From Acidobacteriota bacterium (GTDB lineage: Bacteria; Acidobacteriota; UBA890; WLXD01), in contig JACZXM010000168.1 in the NCBI GenBank assembly GCA_022571615.1, forward strand, positions 1 to 6,723: DNA of 6,723 bases, in the 5' to 3' direction. This document shows, piece by piece, positions 3,777 through 6,723 of this stretch. Below the pieces are notes generated by a model. The model had not been told where the DNA came from. It ran no database searches and saw only the letters and a program-made list of their open reading frames with translations. The stretch's first letter is position 1, and each line of letters opens with the position of its first letter. A program made the translations under genes and the position numbers.

Positions 3777-6255
3777 TGAGCACCGAATGCAGTGGGTTGA
3801 ACTGAAGCCGGTAGGGCATTCCATCGAGCGGAAGGTCAACCGCTACTTCAGGAGAATCGACCATCACGCGAAGCACGATGGGATCACGGTCCTTGAACTG
3901 GATACGGATGGGGACCGGCATGCGGAAGTCGTCGGCAACCTTGCGTTGGCGGATGCGGCCGCGCAGATGCCAGCCCGAGGCGTCGCGCTCGAAATTCAGC
4001 TCGGGTTTGTAGTCAGGAATGTCGGTACCGTAGACCCACTGGTCGAAGAACCAGTCCATGGGCTCATCGAACGCGTCCTGAACGGCCGCCAGGAAGTCCT
4101 CGGTCGAGGCGTGACCGCCGCGGTGTGCGAGGTGGAACTGTCGCATGAGATCGCGGAAGCGCTGGTCGTCGTCGTGCTCCCAGTCGTACAGGAGCATGCG
4201 CAACATGTGGAGAACGTAGGCACCCTTCTCGTAGGCGATGACACGGTAGTCGTTGGGGGTCTTGTCGGAGGCCAGCCGGAATCCGATCCAGACCGGTCCC
4301 GAGTCGGGGCCATCGCTCTTGCGCAGGGATTGGGGCGAGAACCCGTAGTGGCGCATGCCGAAGCGTTGGCCGATACTGCCTTTGCCCAACACGTCGAGGC
4401 GCCAGGCGGCCAGCATCTTGGTGAACTCTTTTTCTTCTCGGCGCGTGATGAGGCGATGGAGCGCCGCCGAGTACTGGGCGAAGCCTTCCGACATCCACTG
4501 GTCGTGGTAGCTGGTCCAGGAGACCGAGTTGCCCCACCATTGGTGCGCTAGCTCATGGGTGCGGAACAGCTCCGCCTCGCCGGTATGCATGCCGCCGAAG
4601 GTATTGAAGCTCAGCAGCAGGAATCCGGCGAACGATTGCCCACCGAGGGCCGGGGTCTCGGTGAGCGTCAGGCTGTCGAACGGGGCGGGCCCGTAGTACT
4701 GGCTGTACAGCGCGGCGGCGCCGCGGATGTCCTCGAGCACCTGCTTCCGGTTTCCGGGGGCGAAGCCCGTGGTGTTGGGCGAGGAATAGATCGTGATCGG
4801 TGTCGAGCCTGGCTCCTGGTAGCGATCGGCGTCGAGCTTGCCGAACTGGAAGCCCATCCCGACGACGGGGCTCCCAACCCGTCGCCGCTCGATACGGGTG
4901 CCATCGATCACACGTTCTTCCTGTAGCACTCCTCCGGTGGCCACGCGGTACTTGTCGGGGGTCCGGAACACGGTCTGGAAGCGAGAACGACGTGCGTGCA
5001 TGTGCTGCGGGTACCAGCCGGTCGTGTCGCGGTTGAAATAGTCGCGGTTGACCAACTTCTCCAGCAAATCGCCATGATAGCGAACCTCGAGCACCAGCTC
5101 TTCACCGGCTGCGAGAGTGCGGGGCAGGATAACGGTGATCCGCGGTTCCCACCGGTCCTCGTCGAGGCCGCGCCCGATATGTACCTGCAGGAATGGAACC
5201 GGCTCGCCCTGTGGCGCATGGGGCTCGGAGGGGGAGGCGTCACTGTCGGCCCAGTCGGTGAGCGGCCAGTCTTCGGCAACCGGGCCGGGTATCCAGGAAA
5301 CCGAATCGACCTCCAGGATGGGGGAGATGGCGAGCCGCACCGTTGCCAGCTCCCGGAGGGCACGGACACGAAGCTCGGCGATCGCCTCGATGCGACCGTT
5401 GCCGTCGATAGCGAGATCCACCGCGATGTCGGGTACGGTGGCCGCCGGTGCCCAGCGCTCGCGCTCCGGAGGCCGCGCTCCGGAGGACGAGACCGGGTCG
5501 GAGTAGTCCTCGAGGCGGTGAAACGATGTCCAGATGTCCCAGCGTCGTCGCTTCCCGTGCGGCTTGTAGACACGGATCTCCTCCATGTTGAAGGAGTCGA
5601 GCTCGAAGATGAAGCCGCCCTTGGCATCGATCTCGGCAAGAAAGTACGGCCTCTCGGAGGCTCCGCGCGGATCGTGGCGGGCATCGAGCAGGCCTTGCAC
5701 GATCCGGCTATCGACGTCGATGAGGCTGTCATTGAGCATCTTGTCACGTCGGCTCTGGAACAGCTTGCTGGCCTTCCGGAGGTCGGGTTTGCGGGAGGCC
5801 TTGGTCAGCGCCTGCAGGCGCGTGGCGGTGTCGTCGGTGAACCGCAACAGCAGCCACTTGAACTCCAGATCGATCGCTGGTCGATCGAGGAACTTGTCGA
5901 TCTGGTGGCGCTCGATGGCGTCAACGGGTTCGAGCTCGAAACGGCCCTTGCCAAGGTAGAGCGCGCCGGTGCTCAGGCCCGCGACCTCCTGTAACAAGTA
6001 CAGCTCGCCGTCCTCGAACACGAAGCGGGCGCGATCAACCTGCAGCGCGGCTCCAACCAGCCTGCCTGCCGGCGCCAGTTGAGCGCTGCGGAGCTCGGCG
6101 TACACTCCCGGCGGCTCGGGGGCGCCGGTGCGCGGTGCCGGCGCAGCGGCACCGCTTGGGCCGGGGATGGCAGCTGCGGCCGCCAGCACGGTGGCGACCA
6201 GGGTGCCGACCCGACGACGGGGCCACGGGGAAGTGTTCCGACGGCCAGCTCTCAA
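3769..6255 (-). CDS. Secreted M1-family metallopeptidase with long N-terminal extension
   Basis: About 828 residues from the TTG at 6255-6253, which forms a TTGA overlap with the upstream hydrolase stop codon; no strong SD is visible, so translation is probably coupled. The N-terminus has an Arg-rich n-region (PRRR at 12-15), a hydrophobic run VGTLVATVLAAAAAI and a likely cleavage site after GAAA near residue 38, implying export; a Tat route is possible but the motif is not canonical. Residues about 40-265 form an extra domain with LYLLQEVAGLSTGALYLGKG and LLLRFTDDT, seen as I recall in other large bacterial M1-like proteins. A beta-sandwich region starts near 273. The gluzincin site is complete: HELAH at 567-571, exactly 18 residues, then Glu590, with Tyr675 in AYEKGAY as the expected transition-state Tyr. 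The exopeptidase GAMEN position holds GGQSFAG (538-544). A C-terminal beta domain (about 748-828) follows. It is likely a periplasmic or secreted zinc peptidase; strict aminopeptidase activity is uncertain. An alternative TTG at 6321 would overlap the hydrolase by 70 bases. Confidence 0.9.
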   Translation of the reverse strand: MRAGRRNTSPWPRRRVGTLVATVLAAAAAIPGPSGAAAPAPRTGAPEPPGVYAELRSAQLAPAGRLVGAALQVDRARFVFEDGELYLLQEVAGLSTGALYLGKGRFELEPVDAIERHQIDKFLDRPAIDLEFKWLLLRFTDDTATRLQALTKASRKPDLRKASKLFQSRRDKMLNDSLIDVDSRIVQGLLDARHDPRGASERPYFLAEIDAKGGFIFELDSFNMEEIRVYKPHGKRRRWDIWTSFHRLEDYSDPVSSSGARPPERERWAPAATVPDIAVDLAIDGNGRIEAIAELRVRALRELATVRLAISPILEVDSVSWIPGPVAEDWPLTDWADSDASPSEPHAPQGEPVPFLQVHIGRGLDEDRWEPRITVILPRTLAAGEELVLEVRYHGDLLEKLVNRDYFNRDTTGWYPQHMHARRSRFQTVFRTPDKYRVATGGVLQEERVIDGTRIERRRVGSPVVGMGFQFGKLDADRYQEPGSTPITIYSSPNTTGFAPGNRKQVLEDIRGAAALYSQYYGPAPFDSLTLTETPALGGQSFAGFLLLSFNTFGGMHTGEAELFRTHELAHQWWGNSVSWTSYHDQWMSEGFAQYSAALHRLITRREEKEFTKMLAAWRLDVLGKGSIGQRFGMRHYGFSPQSLRKSDGPDSGPVWIGFRLASDKTPNDYRVIAYEKGAYVLHMLRMLLYDWEHDDDQRFRDLMRQFHLAHRGGHASTEDFLAAVQDAFDEPMDWFFDQWVYGTDIPDYKPELNFERDASGWHLRGRIRQRKVADDFRMPVPIRIQFKDRDPIVLRVMVDSPEVAVDLPLDGMPYRLQFNPLHSVLTR

Positions 6256-6723
6256 GCGGCTGATCCCGGAGGGAGCCCGACGTGTTGCGCGCAGTGCTCG
6301 AGCGCCCGGTTCTCGGCCCAATAGGCGTCCGGATCGGGACCTCTGTGGGCGGCGTAGAACCCCACGTGCCCGCCGTGGGGTGGATCCATCATGCGAATCG
6401 AGCGGTTCTGCCGCAGCCGCGGATCGCTGAACGCCGCAAACGGGATGAACGGATCATCCTGAGCCTGGATCAACAGTGTCGGCAGACGGATCTGGGCGGC
6501 GAAACGGATGGAGCTGCACATCCGATAGTAGTCCTCGGCGTTGCGGAAGCCGCAGGTCGTCGCCACTACGGCATTGTCGAAGTCGCGCAGGGTGCGGATT
6601 CCACGCAGTCGGACTGCGCGATACAGGTCGGGTGCCAACGCGCGGCGTCGCTGAACCGTTTGGCCGAGTCGGCGCAGGAAGTACCGCCGATAGGGCCAGT
6701 TGGTGGTCCTGTCGATCGACGTG
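6252..6723 (-). CDS. yheT: YheT-family alpha/beta hydrolase, C-terminal part (5' end outside window)
   Basis: The visible 156 residues are the C-terminal half of a YheT/EMB8-type alpha/beta hydrolase. Diagnostic blocks in order are WPYRRYFLRRL, LRDFDNAVVATTCGF, DYYRMCSS, IRLPTLLIQAQDDPFIPF and HGGHVGFY. The QDDPF acidic pair (first Asp codon 6456-6458) and the His of GGHVGF (codon 6366-6368) correspond to the Asp and His of the catalytic triad; the nucleophile Ser lies beyond the window edge. The family is cytosolic, probably an esterase or acylhydrolase with poorly known substrates. The reading frame stays open to the end of the window, so the TTG near 6638 is not the start. Its TGA (6254-6252) overlaps the TTG start of the M1 peptidase, indicating an operon. 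The family call is strong; the function is only generic. Confidence 0.9.
   Translation of the reverse strand, partial: TSIDRTTNWPYRRYFLRRLGQTVQRRRALAPDLYRAVRLRGIRTLRDFDNAVVATTCGFRNAEDYYRMCSSIRFAAQIRLPTLLIQAQDDPFIPFAAFSDPRLRQNRSIRMMDPPHGGHVGFYAAHRGPDPDAYWAENRALEHCAQHVGLPPGSAA

Noticed and set aside
3787..5994. Long plus-strand open frames (254 and 332 codons) opposite the M1 peptidase gene
   Set aside because: They lie antisense to a gene with a full active site, their translations show no domain, and high GC content routinely opens such frames.

Overview
This is a GC-rich bacterial window (roughly 60-65% G+C by eye) with tightly packed genes on both strands and frequent GTG/TTG starts. A secreted M1-type metallopeptidase with a signal peptide, an NfeD/SPFH membrane pair and envelope-type glycosyltransferase and methyltransferase genes suggest a Gram-negative-type organism. 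The long N-terminal extension and Gln-containing replacement of the GAMEN motif in the peptidase recall proteins I associate with Acidobacteriota and similar environmental phyla. That assignment is an impression, not a demonstration. I see no tRNA, rRNA, CRISPR array, insertion sequence or phage gene.

Left part (1-1351, plus strand): the C-terminal part of a class I SAM-dependent methyltransferase, cut by the window edge, is followed 46 bp later by a family 2 glycosyltransferase of the dolichyl-phosphate-mannose-synthase type. They look like one operon acting on a lipid-linked or polyprenyl sugar. A Trp-rich short reading frame with a strong Shine-Dalgarno bridges the junction. Convergent to them is a small SpoIIAA/STAS-like protein gene (1422-1805, minus).

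Middle (1806-3749): a 327-bp divergent intergenic region holds a hairpin, and an inverted repeat sitting directly upstream of a -10-like hexamer. It leads into a compact plus-strand operon: a small zinc-ribbon protein with an intact first CPKC knuckle but no recognisable second one, a short-form NfeD membrane protein, and a QmcA/stomatin-type SPFH protein. The NfeD stop codon and SPFH start are 2 bp apart. NfeD and SPFH proteins are known partners in membrane microdomains; the zinc-ribbon gene as first member is the less ordinary part.

Right part (3769-6723, minus strand): a YheT-family alpha/beta hydrolase (5' end outside the window) overlaps, at a TTGA stop/start junction, a very large secreted M1-family peptidase. 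The peptidase has a complete HEXXH-X18-E zinc site and catalytic Tyr but lacks the canonical GAMEN motif. It converges on the SPFH gene with only 19 bp between stop codons.

Most of the window is ordinary chromosomal gene content. I found no convincing new multi-gene system. The best leads are the altered zinc ribbon joined to NfeD-SPFH, its operator-like repeat, the short ORF before the glycosyltransferase and the variant M1 active site.
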